DNA from: Flavobacterium pectinovorum
Lineage (GTDB): Bacteria > Bacteroidota > Bacteroidia > Flavobacteriales > Flavobacteriaceae
Length of the DNA stretch: 64,000 nucleotides
Direction of reading: 5' to 3'
Assembly: GCF_006438875.1 (NCBI RefSeq)
Contig: NZ_RCZH01000018.1
Span: 62,001 to 126,000, forward strand
Below are positions 1 to 8,586 of this stretch, piece after piece. Within the stretch, counting starts at the first letter, position 1. Each line of letters opens with the position of its first letter. Both the position numbers and the translations under genes were made by a program. Below the pieces are notes generated by a model that saw only the letters and a program-made list of their open reading frames with translations, searched no databases and had not been told where the DNA came from.

Positions 1-2
1 AG

Positions 3-566
3 GATGACAGTATCCCAAAATATTCAACTCACTTAATTTACTTATCCAAAGCCGACAGAACCTATGAAATTGAGGAGAAAATTATAAAATCTATTTTTGC
101 GAAAAAACCAAAAAGAGCTGATGTATATTGGTTTTTGCATATCAACAGAACAAACGAACCCTTTACCTTAAACTATGAAGTTGAAGAAATTTTAGATGAT
201 AAAGTAATCAAGGTGATATTAAATGTAGGCTTTAGGGTGCAGCCCAAAGTAGAATTGTATTTTAAAAAAATCGTTCAGGAATTAGTCGAAAGAAAAGAGC
301 TCAACTTGCATATTCGCCCAGACGGTTCTACAAAGTACAATCCAGAACCTGATTTTAAATTCATCATCATTGAAAAGTTCTTGTCAGTAGAAAATGACTT
401 TGCCATAAAAGATGGCTGGCTGCTTTATTCATATTATTGGTTAAAACAACTTTCTCTTTCCGAAGAAAAAGCTTTCGGATTAGATAAAAGTGATGTTGAA
501 ATTGAAGAAATCCCTATGGTTTATCAACCCATCACCAAGCTTGAACTAGTTAGAAAAATAACATAG
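3..566 (+). CDS. kup: Kup-family potassium uptake protein, C-terminal part
   Basis: This is the last 187 codons of a potassium:proton symporter of the Kup/HAK family; the membrane part lies upstream of the window. The reading frame is open from base 3, so the TTG at 135 is not the true start. The translation carries the cytoplasmic C-terminal domain pattern of the family: IPKYSTHLIYLSKA, then KRADVYWFLHINRTNEP and VGFRVQPKVELYFKKIVQEL, which match the conserved THLVYL, ADxYWFxH and LGFRVxP blocks of Bacteroidota Kup proteins. The gene is followed by a perfect 13-bp hairpin. Family assignment is firm. Substrate specificity for K+ comes from the family and is not visible in this part. Confidence 0.9.
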   Translation, partial: DDSIPKYSTHLIYLSKADRTYEIEEKIIKSIFAKKPKRADVYWFLHINRTNEPFTLNYEVEEILDDKVIKVILNVGFRVQPKVELYFKKIVQELVERKELNLHIRPDGSTKYNPEPDFKFIIIEKFLSVENDFAIKDGWLLYSYYWLKQLSLSEEKAFGLDKSDVEIEEIPMVYQPITKLELVRKIT

Positions 567-576
567 AATTATTATC

Positions 577-619
577 TATAATTTTAATCTCTGCAAAATT
601 TGTGGGGATTAAAATTATA
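577..619 (+). terminator. Hairpin downstream of kup
   Basis: TATAATTTTAATC (577-589) and GATTAAAATTATA (607-619) are perfect complements, giving a 13-bp AT-rich stem with a 17-nt loop. It starts 11 bases after the kup stop codon and precedes the next gene, as expected for a transcription terminator, though there is no long U tract. Confidence 0.5.
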
Positions 620-647
620 AATAAGTTTATACTTATTAAAAGGGCTT

Positions 648-1022
648 TTGAAAAACATTCTTATTATAGATGACGAAGAGAAATTTCGCCACCTCCTTGT
701 CAAGCTCATAAAACTTGAAGGCTTTGAAGTTTTTCAGGCTGCTGATTTAAAGTCAGGGTTCAAAAATATACAAAATATTAACATCGATGTAATTTTATGT
801 GATGTTAAACTTCCTGATGGCAATGGTGTCGATTTTGTAAAAAAAATAAAAACTACCTCCCCTGTCTCCGAAATAATTCTAATGACTGCGTTTGGTAAAA
901 TTTCAGATAAAATTCAGGCAATAAAAAATGGTGCGTTCGATTACATAGTTAAAGCTGATGATAATGATAAAATCATCCCATTGTTATATAAAGCGTTAGA
1001 AAAAAGGCATCTATATACTTGA
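648..1022 (+). CDS. Receiver-only response regulator, truncated NtrC type
   Basis: The 124-residue product is a single phosphoacceptor receiver domain. The acidic pair is D8-D9, the phosphoacceptor D52 (CDVKLPDGNG), the switch threonine T80 (LMTAFG) and the lysine K102. The start is TTG at 648, which puts KNILIIDDEE at the N-terminus, with an AAAAGGG stretch just upstream. The block NGAFDYIVKADDNDKIIPLL resembles the receiver of NtrC/AtoC-type sigma-54 activators, where a linker, AAA+ and HTH domain should follow. Here the frame stops after HLYT, and that stop lies inside the left arm of an inverted-repeat element (1012-1148). I infer a truncated regulator. It might still act as a CheY-like protein. 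Confidence 0.75.
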   Translation: MKNILIIDDEEKFRHLLVKLIKLEGFEVFQAADLKSGFKNIQNINIDVILCDVKLPDGNGVDFVKKIKTTSPVSEIILMTAFGKISDKIQAIKNGAFDYIVKADDNDKIIPLLYKALEKRHLYT

Positions 1023-1148
1023 ATGTACCATTCAAATTTTTAATTGATCTAAGTCTAATAAATATAAAATTATCATTAGCTTGATTAAATAGCCCGAGTC
1101 GAAGTTAAATTTTGAATATCTTTTATATTTGGTACATTCATGTATATA
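1012..1148. mobile_element. Small inverted-repeat element (MITE-like) or deletion scar
   Basis: Bases 1012-1029 read TATATACTTGAATGTACC. The reverse complement of 1131-1148 is TATATACATGAATGTACC, so the ends are 18-bp inverted repeats with one mismatch. The roughly 100 bases between them are AT-rich and non-coding. The left arm supplies the stop of the response regulator and the right arm supplies the stop of the AI-2E gene on the other strand; both proteins therefore end in LYT. It may be a non-autonomous transposon or the fused ends of a larger lost element. I see no target-site duplication. Confidence 0.55.
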
Positions 1149-1443
1149 ACCATCCTAAAAAATTAGATGTTGCGGCGTTTAAAAAATATATGACTGGCAA
1201 TAACATCAGCCCTATAATAGCAATCGTAATCAGTACGGCCGCTAAGGTTTTTCTCCCCTTTAATATCCGTTGAAGAAAATTAAAAAAAGGATAAAAAGCA
1301 ATAGCCAGTATGACCGCCCAAAGTGTTGGCATCAAAAAAGGCAACAGTAGTTTAAAACAAAAGCCAACAATCAGGAAAATAAAAAAAAACTGTAAAATTG
1401 TTTCAAAGAGTTCTTTGCGGTTATTCAAATTAGAATTTTTCAT
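1138..1443 (-). pseudogene. AI-2E/PerM-family transporter, truncated
   Basis: Only the first 101 residues of an AI-2E-family permease remain; the family is usually about 340-370 residues. The visible part has two strongly hydrophobic pairs, FFFIFLIVGFCFKLLLPFLMP and AVLITIAIIGLMLLPVIYF, separated by the short basic loop QRILKGRK, as at the N-terminus of PerM-like proteins. The frame ends as GWLYT inside the right arm of the inverted-repeat element at 1012-1148. It is the last gene of the efflux operon, 41 bases after the channel gene. The remaining permease domain is absent, so transport activity is unlikely. Confidence 0.7.
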
Positions 1444-1484
1444 TTTTATTTTTTTAGAGTGATTTAAAACATGATTTGTTATAA

Positions 1485-2174
1485 TTATTTGTTTTGGGAA
1501 AAATTAGCATCCGAAACCAATCGGCCTATCAAAATTACCGGAAACAAAACACCTGTAATAGCTTCAACCTGAACCAGTGATCTGACTATTGGATGAAGTG
1601 GTACAATTTCCCCAAACCCTGTTGAAGTAATAGTGATATAGCTGAAATACATAAAATTTGCCTGATCACTATTTATCCTAAATTGAGAAGGTGTTAACTG
1701 AAAAGAACCTTGGATTTGTTCAAAAAGAAATAAATAGGCAATACACCAAAGATTTGCCAGCAACATATAAACGACAATTGAACCTATTATTTTGTGTGTT
1801 GTAACAGGGCCGGGCTCAAAAACCTTAACTAAAACTAACGCGATCAGTAACGAGACTGTGGCAATTGTTAAAACAAAATCTGTAAATAAAACAAAAATGC
1901 TTTTATTGTAAATACTTATCCAATGGCAAACTATAAATAGAAATGGTATAATAGAAAAGTGAATTACCTGTTGTTTATTTTTAGCCAATGAATAAATCCC
2001 TGCCAGTAGCAATAACATCCAGAAAATATTTAAAATTACCATAAAATAAGCATGACTGCCAAACAAGGGAATAATAATAAAATGCATTATAAACAATAAT
2101 AGCAACATGCTACTAAGACCGCTTTCTTTTATCCAGAAACGATAGAAAAACCGATCTTTTTTGGGTTTCATCAT
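1485..2174 (-). CDS. Potassium-channel-like ion channel with variant filter
   Basis: The 229-residue membrane protein has about four N-terminal hydrophobic helices and then a two-helix pore module (about residues 130-215). The pore loop reads FSYITITSTGFGEIVPLHP, where canonical K+ channels have TVGYGD. The glycines of the filter are kept (G186, G188), with F for Y and E for D. The overall form is a small voltage-sensor-like or Ion_trans_2 channel. It lies 11 bases downstream of the MFS efflux gene and upstream of the truncated AI-2E gene, so it is probably cotranscribed with the pump. K+ selectivity is inferred, since GFG filters also occur in K+ channels. Confidence 0.8.
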   Translation of the reverse strand: MMKPKKDRFFYRFWIKESGLSSMLLLLFIMHFIIIPLFGSHAYFMVILNIFWMLLLLAGIYSLAKNKQQVIHFSIIPFLFIVCHWISIYNKSIFVLFTDFVLTIATVSLLIALVLVKVFEPGPVTTHKIIGSIVVYMLLANLWCIAYLFLFEQIQGSFQLTPSQFRINSDQANFMYFSYITITSTGFGEIVPLHPIVRSLVQVEAITGVLFPVILIGRLVSDANFSQNK

Positions 2175-2185
2175 GATAATTTTCT

Positions 2186-3754
2186 TTAAATTGGTATAGG
2201 CTCTAATGCTACTCTTCCCAATGGCCTACGCCAAAGTTTAAAAAGCAGGATAATAAAAATGGGGAGAAAACAAACTACAGACATAACCAGATAAATATCT
2301 TTGTAAGCCAACAGCATTGATGCTTGTGCCGTTTTATTAGAGAGGCTTTTTTCTGCTTTTTTCTGTGCTTCGGCCTCTGATAATCCCATAAATAAATAAT
2401 TCCTTTTAGTATTAGCCAATTGTTTTTGCGCCAACTGATTTAGCTCTGTTAATTGCTGGCTAAGTCCTGTTTTGTGTTGTACATTTAAATTAGAAATAAA
2501 AGTTCCTAAAATAGCATTTCCCAGTAAAGAGGCAAAAATTGCCTGCGCAATAATACCGCTCATCATTCGTGAAGCACTTAGTTTTGGCGGAACTCCTTCT
2601 GAGATGTAAAGCAGGGATATGGGAAAAAGAAACCCCATTCCGAGTCCTTTAAAAATCAGCGGTAGAAAGAAATCTGAAGAATCTATTCCGGGATAAAACC
2701 TAAAAAAGAGGATATTATGATACAATCCATAACACGCAAAACCCATTATCCAGATGGTTGCCAAATACACTCTTTTATATAAAAGATAAGTCGATAACGG
2801 GATAGAGATACACAAACCAATAAGTAAAGCCAGGTGTGTTGTAGATGTATATACGGAATCAAATCCCAGAATATTTGTCATATAACCGGTAACTACGCTT
2901 CCTGTTCCGTTCATAACACCAATATAAAACATCATAAAAGCGCCTATGCACACATTTTTATACTTATAAACTTCAGGATCAATTATAGGATACTGAGTAA
3001 AACGGGCATGAATTAAATAAACTGCCAAAATGATAAATAACAAAGCCACTGCCAGTGCTATTTTAGGATCATTGAACCAGTTTCTACTTTGCCCTTCGAC
3101 GCTGAGAAAAAGGATGACGGCGAAAAACAAAATCATAATGATCCATCCTCGCCAATCAAACTCAAATTTAGTTTTCATCGGCGCAACATCGGCTTTATAA
3201 AAATACCAAGTCAAAATAATGCAGACTAAAAAGTTGAGATTCAGAAAATAAATTCCAAATGTCCAATTATAAAAACTGGTAAAATGTGCTCCAAAATACT
3301 GATATACATGCTGGCTTCCTTTTTGAATGAACTGAAGAATTCCGTACAATAAAGCCATATTAAATGCCGGATTGTACTTTAATAGAATAGGTACCATTGA
3401 AGCAAATATTCCTATCACAGAAACAATTGCTAAAAGAGAACGCCAAAAGGTAAACCACTCAATAGTGTCTGCAAATAAAGAAGCAGTATTGAATATTATA
3501 GACAAAAAACTCGCTGATAAAATCATGGTACGAACCGGAATTTGTTTGCCCAATTTCAGCCCCAAAGGCATGAATGCCAACATGGCAAAAATGGGAATGT
3601 AAATAGAATATGTAAAAACAGTCGTAGATTCTGCAAAATGCCCCAAAATCTGCGAATTATCATAAGCCGTGACATTGAGTCCGTTAAAAAAAGGAATCGT
3701 CAGGATATACAATCCTATAAGAGTGAAAACGTTGCCTTTTTTTCCTGCGAACAT
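2186..3754 (-). CDS. MFS drug-efflux transporter, DHA2/EmrB type
   Basis: The 522-residue protein has about 14 predicted membrane helices, the number typical of the DHA2 (EmrB) family of proton-driven exporters. The loop MPLGLKLGKQIPVRTM after the second helix sits where the MFS motif A lies. The C-terminal half contains a long polar loop around residues 420-475 rich in Q, K and E. It starts 3 bases after the stop of the HlyD-like adaptor and follows TolC- and HlyD-like genes, so the three encode a tripartite inner-membrane/periplasm/outer-membrane pump. The substrate cannot be read from sequence. Confidence 0.88.
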   Translation of the reverse strand: MFAGKKGNVFTLIGLYILTIPFFNGLNVTAYDNSQILGHFAESTTVFTYSIYIPIFAMLAFMPLGLKLGKQIPVRTMILSASFLSIIFNTASLFADTIEWFTFWRSLLAIVSVIGIFASMVPILLKYNPAFNMALLYGILQFIQKGSQHVYQYFGAHFTSFYNWTFGIYFLNLNFLVCIILTWYFYKADVAPMKTKFEFDWRGWIIMILFFAVILFLSVEGQSRNWFNDPKIALAVALLFIILAVYLIHARFTQYPIIDPEVYKYKNVCIGAFMMFYIGVMNGTGSVVTGYMTNILGFDSVYTSTTHLALLIGLCISIPLSTYLLYKRVYLATIWIMGFACYGLYHNILFFRFYPGIDSSDFFLPLIFKGLGMGFLFPISLLYISEGVPPKLSASRMMSGIIAQAIFASLLGNAILGTFISNLNVQHKTGLSQQLTELNQLAQKQLANTKRNYLFMGLSEAEAQKKAEKSLSNKTAQASMLLAYKDIYLVMSVVCFLPIFIILLFKLWRRPLGRVALEPIPI

Positions 3755-3757
3755 CTT

Positions 3758-4819
3758 TTATTTTTTTACATCGACTGTTACATTCATTCCTGGTTTTACT
3801 TCTTCTAAATCTTTGGCAGAAGCCTCAAATTCAATTTTAACGGGGATTCGTTGTGTGATTTTTACAAAATTCCCTGTTGAATTATCCGGCTCGACCATTG
3901 AAAATTTGGCCCCCGTTGCTGGTGAAAAACCTACTACTTTTCCTTTAAATTCTTTTGAACCAAGGGCATCAATACTAATGATAACTTGCTGACCCTGTTT
4001 AATTTTATCAACCTGAGTTTCCTTAAAATTGGCAGAAACCCATAATTTCTGGTTCAGTACAATTGTCGCAATAGTTTGATTCGCATTTATCAATTCTCCA
4101 ATCGATAAATTACGTTCACCAACAAATCCGTCAGATGGAGCGAGAATATTGATGTAAGACAATTGCAATTTTGCAGCTTCCAGATCTGCTTTTTTTCTCG
4201 CTACGGTTGCCTTGGCAGCTTCCAAATTAATATTACTTTGTCTGGTTATCGAACTACTTGCCTCTACTCCTTTTTGACCTGCTTTTAAATAAGCTTCTTC
4301 AGATCTTAGTTTTGATACTACCTGATCGTACTGATTACGTGTTACAGCCGAATCTGCATACATTTTTTTGAAACGTTCATAATCCTTTTGAGCTTTCTCA
4401 AGACCCGCTCTGTCACCTGCCAGTTTTTCTTTTCCTGCTGCCTGATTTGATGCTGAAGTGATTATGGTTTGTTCCATCGAGTGGAGATTTCCTTCGGCAA
4501 TAGCCAAATCAGCTTCGGCTTGCTTTACTTTTATAACATATTCTGCATTGTCAAGAATTACGAGCGTATCACCCTTATGAACAAATTGGTTGGTTTCAAA
4601 TCTTATTTCATTAATATGACCCGTTGCCCGAGCAGAAACATTATTAATATAGGCTTCAACCTGTGCATTGTTGGTAGTTTCATACGTATTGAAATCAAAA
4701 AATAAACTCAAAATCCATAAACCTCCCGCGATTAAAAAAATAAAAGAAAGAATCGTTAATATGGTGTTTCTCTTTTTGTCTTTCTGAATGGCTTCATTTT
4801 GTCTATTTTCTTCGCTCAT
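3758..4819 (-). CDS. HlyD/EmrA-family membrane fusion protein
   Basis: The 353-residue periplasmic adaptor has a short cytoplasmic N-terminus, one membrane helix (about residues 18-38, TILTILSFIFLIAGGLWIL), then the split biotinyl-lipoyl-like domain (NNVSARATGHINEIRF ... KGDTLVILDNAEY). A coiled-coil hairpin (about residues 80-210, with many A, E, K and Q) follows, then a beta-barrel portion (LAPSDGFVGERNLSIGELI). It would connect the MFS pump with the TolC-like channel. It lies 11 bases after the TolC gene and 3 bases before the MFS gene. Confidence 0.9.
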   Translation of the reverse strand: MSEENRQNEAIQKDKKRNTILTILSFIFLIAGGLWILSLFFDFNTYETTNNAQVEAYINNVSARATGHINEIRFETNQFVHKGDTLVILDNAEYVIKVKQAEADLAIAEGNLHSMEQTIITSASNQAAGKEKLAGDRAGLEKAQKDYERFKKMYADSAVTRNQYDQVVSKLRSEEAYLKAGQKGVEASSSITRQSNINLEAAKATVARKKADLEAAKLQLSYINILAPSDGFVGERNLSIGELINANQTIATIVLNQKLWVSANFKETQVDKIKQGQQVIISIDALGSKEFKGKVVGFSPATGAKFSMVEPDNSTGNFVKITQRIPVKIEFEASAKDLEEVKPGMNVTVDVKK

Positions 4820-4830
4820 ACTATTTTTAT

Positions 4831-6171
4831 TTAGAGTTTACCCATTGCATACTGTAGGGAATAATATTGTATAATTAAATCCAGATTGGCATTAACAAGT
4901 GAAATTTTGGAGTTGTTTAATTGCAGTTCAGCATCAACAATATCGCTAATTAAGGCAAAATCATTATCATACCTGCTTTTCACAATTTTGTAATTACTCA
5001 GCGATAATTCCACGGCCTTTTTATAAGTTGCAATATTTTCTTTGCTTTCTGCATATTTGATATAAGCTGTTTTTACCTCCCGATCAATTTGATCCTTTGT
5101 GGCGTCCAATGCAATGTTACTTTTATCAATTTGCAATTTATCGCCCCGGATTCGATGTTTAATAGTATAAAAACTCGATAGATCCCAATTGAGTGAAACT
5201 CCGGCAGCCCAAAAATTAATTATATTGACATAATTAGGCCATTGTGCAGGATACTCTGTATTTAGAATTAGGTTTGCATTTATACTGGGCCTGAACCCAC
5301 TTTTTGTAATACTTAAAGAGGATTCAGATACTTTAACACCTAATTCAGCTCGTTTTATTTCTTCTCTGTTTTGATAGGCTTCTGATAAACTCTTTTGCAA
5401 ATCTAATTTTTCCACAGGAATCATACTTGCAGTAACTTCTGGTTTTAGAATCGTATTGGTTGGAAGCCCAGTGAGTATATCCAGATAATTACTGACCACT
5501 TCTATATCATTCGTATTTCTAAAAACTGAAACCTTAAAATTAGATTGCTGCAGTTCGGTTCTGAGCAAATCACTATTTAAATTTTGCCCATTTTCAACGC
5601 GCGATTTTAATTGACTGATACGAAGATCTGTATTAATGATATTTTGTTTGGTGACTTCAATTTGCCTGTATAATTTTTCCAGTGTAAAATAGTAGGTCAT
5701 TATAGAACTTTTAACTTCAGCTTGTGTCATTTTAACAACCGATTCCTGCATTTGGGCAAGAAGTTTTTGCTGCTCAATTTTATTATTAATCGCGCCGCCG
5801 TTATAAATAGGCATTGATGATACTATATTGGCAAATGCCTGATGATTGTAGTAATCTACGGTGACATTTTTTTCATAAAAACCTTCATATAATTTAGGAT
5901 CACCAATATAAGTATATCCACCACCAAGGCTCACACGGGGAATTTTAGCAATTTTTGCCTGAGCTACATTTTCATTAGCTATGGCAATATCAGCATTGGC
6001 TATTTTAATTTGTCTATTATTTTGAATCCCTAATAAAAGTACTTCTTCGAGTCTTACAATTTTTGCATCACTGATACTTTCTTGTGCAAAACTTATAGAA
6101 TAACTAAAACTGGCAAACATCAAAAACAAATGGTGCAACTGGAATATTTTATATAAGAATTGATTCATCAT
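4831..6171 (-). CDS. TolC-family outer-membrane efflux channel
   Basis: The 446-residue protein has a signal peptide ending near SISFAQ and two similar alpha-helical halves with the TolC pattern (ALANNR-like GIQNNRQIKIANADIAIANENV, later YQNREEIKRAELGVKVSESSL). It would form the outer-membrane exit duct of the efflux pump encoded by the next two genes. It is the first gene of the minus-strand operon that continues through the HlyD-like, MFS and channel genes. The 215 bases upstream are an AT-rich divergent intergenic region shared with the channel-like gene at 6387. Confidence 0.9.
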   Translation of the reverse strand: MMNQFLYKIFQLHHLFLMFASFSYSISFAQESISDAKIVRLEEVLLLGIQNNRQIKIANADIAIANENVAQAKIAKIPRVSLGGGYTYIGDPKLYEGFYEKNVTVDYYNHQAFANIVSSMPIYNGGAINNKIEQQKLLAQMQESVVKMTQAEVKSSIMTYYFTLEKLYRQIEVTKQNIINTDLRISQLKSRVENGQNLNSDLLRTELQQSNFKVSVFRNTNDIEVVSNYLDILTGLPTNTILKPEVTASMIPVEKLDLQKSLSEAYQNREEIKRAELGVKVSESSLSITKSGFRPSINANLILNTEYPAQWPNYVNIINFWAAGVSLNWDLSSFYTIKHRIRGDKLQIDKSNIALDATKDQIDREVKTAYIKYAESKENIATYKKAVELSLSNYKIVKSRYDNDFALISDIVDAELQLNNSKISLVNANLDLIIQYYSLQYAMGKL

Positions 6172-6386
6172 TTTTTATTTTTATTCGATCAGCCAAACAA
6201 CAGTTTTAAATATTAAATATTTATCAATAAAATAACTAAATATTAAACAGATTAATTAAATCAAATTAAATACTACAAATTATCCATATAAAATTATGTT
6301 AAATTTAGCCAAAATAAACACGAAAAAACATTTCTTTTTATAAAAATAAATCACTAATATTGAGCTAATTATAAAAATTTGATACT

Positions 6387-6779
6387 ATGCTAATAGAACT
6401 TGCTTTAACAGGAAAATTTATTGTAGATATTGCCAAAAGATTAAAAAATGATAAAACATTTAGAACCTTAGGTTTTCTTCTTTTTGTACTTATTTTGGTA
6501 GGAACTATGTTCTTTTGGTTGGTAGAAGGTCTGCCTTTCCTAAAATCACTTGCTTATTCTGTAGGAACACTTTCCATGAACAGTCCTTATGATCATCAAA
6601 TTACCTTTTCAACTATAGGCGTTATTTTTAATATCATATATATCTTTATTGGTGTGGGTGTTTATTTAATTTTTGTTTTGGAAGCAGGAAGAACAATTAT
6701 AGCCGCGCACGAGGAATTCGAGAAAAAACAAGCAGAAAAAAAGGCGTTGAAAAAAGCCAAAAAGGAAGCCGGATTATAA
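6387..6779 (+). CDS. Two-helix channel-like protein lacking a K+ filter
   Basis: The 130-residue protein has an amphipathic N-terminus, a first membrane helix (about 28-46), a re-entrant-like loop, a second helix (about 75-100) and a lysine-rich tail (KKQAEKKALKKAKKEAGL). This is the plan of a two-helix Ion_trans_2 channel. The loop reads SLAYSVGTLSMNSPYDHQ, where channels have a TLTTVGYGD-type filter, so both filter glycines are missing. It is divergent from the efflux operon. It could be a non-conducting regulator or a channel of other selectivity. Similarity to the channel fold is my reading of the pattern and has not been tested. Confidence 0.6.
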   Translation: MLIELALTGKFIVDIAKRLKNDKTFRTLGFLLFVLILVGTMFFWLVEGLPFLKSLAYSVGTLSMNSPYDHQITFSTIGVIFNIIYIFIGVGVYLIFVLEAGRTIIAAHEEFEKKQAEKKALKKAKKEAGL

Positions 6780-6987
6780 ACAATAAAAGACCTGTTTGTG
6801 CCTAAAGTTCAACATTAGAATTGGTAATACGCCTAAAAAATAATATCAACACTATGACGTATCTGAATTAAAATAATCAATTAGTTTGGCTAACTATTTT
6901 AATTGTAAAGAAATATCTCTTTCCTTAAAAAAATACAGGTGTATATTGAACGATTAAAATATAAATTACAACTATTAAATTAGTATC

Positions 6988-7257
6988 ATGAAACAAAAAC
7001 TAAAAGTGTTATCAGTTTTTTGTATATTTTTAAATATAATTCAAATGTATTTTATTTATATAATCCCAAAAGATGATTCTATTAGTGGGCCCCTTTTATG
7101 GCTTGTGATTCTTGTTCCAATTTTTATTTTACAACTAATATCCTTTATGCTTTTTTTTGTAACAGAACAACAAAACAAAAGAAAACTTTTTATTCTCGCG
7201 TTAATCAATCTTTTTTTAACTGCTTTGCCATTTTGCATCTTACTGAAATATTATTAA
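6988..7257 (+). CDS. Small three-helix membrane protein
   Basis: I do not recognise this 89-residue protein. It has three hydrophobic stretches (about residues 8-28, 34-60 and 68-85), a short polar segment with PKDDS after the first and a basic NKRKL turn before the last. It is very AT-rich. The gene stands alone on the plus strand beside a degraded insertion sequence. An overlapping plus-strand frame at 7098-7301 is weaker. Confidence 0.45.
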   Translation: MKQKLKVLSVFCIFLNIIQMYFIYIIPKDDSISGPLLWLVILVPIFILQLISFMLFFVTEQQNKRKLFILALINLFLTALPFCILLKYY

Positions 7258-7353
7258 AGCAAAAGTATTTTTTTTATTTCATTGAATTTCAAATACTTTA
7301 ACCCAGAAAAAAAATATCCCTTGTTATTAAAACGCTCTATATCTGGTAAAATC

Positions 7354-7859
7354 GGTTCTGTCACATCTGTCAGGATCAAATATAAGAATTTAAGTAATTT
7401 AAAAGTTAGCCCGCCAATTTACAGAATGATGTAAACATAGATATCCCTGGTCTAACCATCTGATTCTTTCACAACATATGAACAACCTCAATACCGCTTA
7501 GAATCTCCTTGAGATTCAAAATTTTTAAAACCTAAACCATTTAAAATCCTCCACTTTATAAAACCATGGTCCTGTTCTACAATATTGTTGAGATATTTAC
7601 ACTACCGGATTTTAATCTTTGAGAACCAACTCTTGTTATAAATTTTGATCGCTGCAGTATTAGAACCGCTTTTATCAATGTTTATTACTTTTGGCCTATA
7701 GTTATTACTAATTACTTTAATTAGAAATGACTGGACACTCTTCCTCTGCCTTCTCTTAGCCAATAAGAAATCAACTGTATTTCCAGACCTATCAACTACC
7801 CTATACAAATAACACCATAGCCCTTTACTTTTAATATAAGTTTCGTCCATTCTCCAACT
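7354..7859 (-). mobile_element. IS6-family insertion sequence remnant (copy 1)
   Basis: The minus strand encodes part of a DDE transposase: WRMDETYIKSKGLWCYLYR (first catalytic D), then VDFLLAKRRQRKS and VINIDKSGSNTAAIKIYNK (second D), ending early at SKIKIR. Past the stop at 7602 the C-terminal part can still be followed in shifted frames to the end (VEQDHGFIKW-like, then a degraded SGIEVVHMLRKN-like block). The right end, GGTTCTGTCACATCTGT at 7354, resembles the GGnTCTGTTGCA terminal repeat of IS6 elements and is shared with the copy at 47630. The N-terminal quarter of the transposase and the other end are missing, so the element is dead. Confidence 0.8.
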
Positions 7860-8107
7860 ACCCATATTTAGCTTATCGAAAATATCTTCCCGGATTTGCA
7901 TCAACTTCAACTTCCGGTAAAGTCGAAAGAGTTAGTTGTTCCATTCATTTTGGGAAACATCGCATAAGCATCCAGCAAAAAATTCCATTTGTTTTCTGGT
8001 TTTTCAATTTGCTTTGAAATACTTTCCTGAGCAGTCCTATTAATAGAAATAAATAGTATTAGCAATAAAAGATATTCTTTGGATAATAACTTGAAATGAC
8101 TTTTCAT
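7860..8107 (-). pseudogene. Outer-membrane barrel protein, 5' fragment broken by IS6
   Basis: The fragment starts with a basic, hydrophobic signal-peptide-like segment (KEYLLLLILFISINRTAQ), then NKWNFLLDAYAMFPKMNGTT. Allowing two single-base frameshifts, it continues as TLPEVEVDANPEDIFDKLNMG, which resembles the N-terminal region of a Bacteroidota outer-membrane protein family. At that point the sequence changes to transposase (SWRMDETY). The open frame at 7602-7910 is therefore a chance fusion whose first 17 or so codons are barrel-gene sequence read in a transposase-compatible frame. No convincing 3' half was found beyond 7354. It closes the long minus-strand series that begins near 25 kb. 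Confidence 0.65.
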
Positions 8108-8140
8108 AATATCGGGTTAAGTTAATTTTACGGCTATTTA

Positions 8141-8542
8141 TTATCGCCAAACGAGATAATAAAGCTTAACTAATAATTGATTAATAATTAAACATAGCAG
8201 AATTATTACTTCATCTATATTTTTTCCTAAAAGTGTTTTTTTATTAAATGCGGACGAAACATCATTTCCCAGATACACTTTATTATAATACAAATAAATT
8301 ATCAAGCATAGAAATCCTATTACTGTTATCAAAATTGGTATTCTTGAAATTTTCACAAAATAAAGTAGTATTGCAAGAATAAAATTTAAGAAGGATAGAT
8401 AAAGAGCTAATAGGAAAAATGTAATCATCAATATTATGAACCTTCCACTTTTAAATAACGGAATCATATAAAGTAATAATACAAGCAACGGTAATATCTC
8501 TGAAGCTAAAAAACGGGATATGAATGTTTTTATTTTTACCAT
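8141..8542 (-). CDS. Small four-helix membrane protein
   Basis: I do not recognise this 133-residue, strongly hydrophobic protein. Four membrane segments are visible (about residues 12-30, 33-62, 68-85 and 110-130), with a single polar loop containing NKVYLGNDVSSAFNKK between the third and fourth. It lies 44 bases after the gene at 8587-8952 and 33 bases before the broken barrel gene, all in one direction, so it is probably part of the same transcript. Confidence 0.5.
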   Translation of the reverse strand: MVKIKTFISRFLASEILPLLVLLLYMIPLFKSGRFIILMITFFLLALYLSFLNFILAILLYFVKISRIPILITVIGFLCLIIYLYYNKVYLGNDVSSAFNKKTLLGKNIDEVIILLCLIINQLLVKLYYLVWR

Positions 8543-8586
8543 GACCTATTCCAAATAAATTGCTACCAACAAGAACTGAGCATAAT

